Assembly: GCA_018823745.1 (NCBI GenBank)
Contig: JAHJHR010000018.1
Location: forward strand, 310,001-374,000
Direction of reading: 5' to 3'
Source of the DNA: Alphaproteobacteria bacterium
Lineage (GTDB): Bacteria; Pseudomonadota; Alphaproteobacteria; Oceanibaculales; Oceanibaculaceae
Length of the DNA: 64,000 nt
Under the pieces are notes generated by a model. That model searched no databases. It was given only the letters and a program-made list of their open reading frames with translations, and was not told the origin of the DNA. Below, piece after piece: positions 63,862 through 64,000 of this stretch; the first letter of the stretch is position 1, and the number at the start of each line of letters is the position of its first letter. The position numbers were made by a program, and so were the translations under genes.

Positions 63862-64000
63862 ATGAGTTTGGACATGAAATCCCTGCTCGGGATTGCCGCC
63901 AGCGGCCGCCCCCTCACCCGTGCCGAGGCGGAGGCCGCCTTCGAGATCATGATGAGCGGCAACGCCACCCCGTCGCAGATGGGCGGCTTCCTGATGGCCT
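63862..64000 (+). CDS. trpD: anthranilate phosphoribosyltransferase, 5' fragment
   Basis: First 46 codons only, cut by the window edge. [20 protein letters not shown] then [20 protein letters not shown] are the family's N-terminal helices. Immediately follows trpG. ATG at 63862. Confidence 0.9.
   Translation, partial: MSLDMKSLLGIAASGRPLTRAEAEAAFEIMMSGNATPSQMGGFLMA

Overview
The window looks like ordinary chromosome from a high-GC, free-living aerobic alphaproteobacterium, probably close to the Rhodospirillales. The reasons are an Rrf2-headed SUF operon with a SufU-type scaffold, an intracellular PHA depolymerase, the membrane formate dehydrogenase layout, and the extragenic palindromes. The genus cannot be fixed from sequence alone. 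No rRNA, tRNA, CRISPR array, prophage or insertion sequence was seen. Genes are tightly packed and most long open frames opposite them are shadows.

Layout. 1-4361: a 3' truncated trans-3-hydroxy-L-proline dehydratase, a large hybrid histidine kinase and a Cu/Zn superoxide dismutase. 4444-11024: a complete SUF iron-sulfur assembly operon on the minus strand (Rrf2 regulator, sufB, sufC, sufD, sufS, sufU, sufT-like, sufA-like). 11161-13459: a three-gene minus-strand run (L-aspartate dehydrogenase, Spx/ArsC-like reductase, M14 carboxypeptidase). 13892-15112: PHA depolymerase. 15157-19621: amidohydrolase, serine hydrolase and two overlapping EamA permeases. 19773-24611: RF3, penicillin-binding protein 1A, ZIP transporter. 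24695-27438: Dps and an AhpC-AhpD unit divergent from oxyR, a peroxide-defence block.

27543-32996 holds the most unusual locus. It has a zinc-less MDR dehydrogenase, a 6-pyruvoyltetrahydropterin-synthase-fold protein missing key catalytic and zinc residues, a GT4 glycosyltransferase and a SAM methyltransferase as one overlapping operon. Converging on it are a RibD-type reductase, a secreted YceI protein and a CDP-alcohol phosphatidyltransferase. I read it as a candidate undescribed pterin-like or glycosylated small-molecule pathway.

33198-41686: gamma-glutamyltransferase-like enzyme, transporters, isochorismatase-like hydrolase, DadA-like oxidase, haloacid dehalogenase and a 42-residue membrane peptide. 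41763-53091: an extended formate dehydrogenase locus containing fdhABC, TorD-like chaperone, a TAT mini-protein, a small lipoprotein, DUF3305/DUF3306 proteins, a multi-cluster ferredoxin and a WD40 propeller fused to cytochrome c. It suggests formate oxidation in the periplasm with electrons passed to quinone and/or cytochrome c. 53095-59294: gamma carbonic anhydrase, argC, ribosomal proteins S9/L13, thioesterase, a crotonase lacking both catalytic glutamates, a CoA-binding protein and metY. 59305-64000: divergent polysaccharide deacetylase, a copA-cueR copper efflux unit with a textbook CueR promoter, trpG and the start of trpD.

Three families of extragenic palindromes (near 15127/21560, 21429/36822 and 57846) punctuate gene ends. 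All motif and domain calls are by eye; no database search was run.
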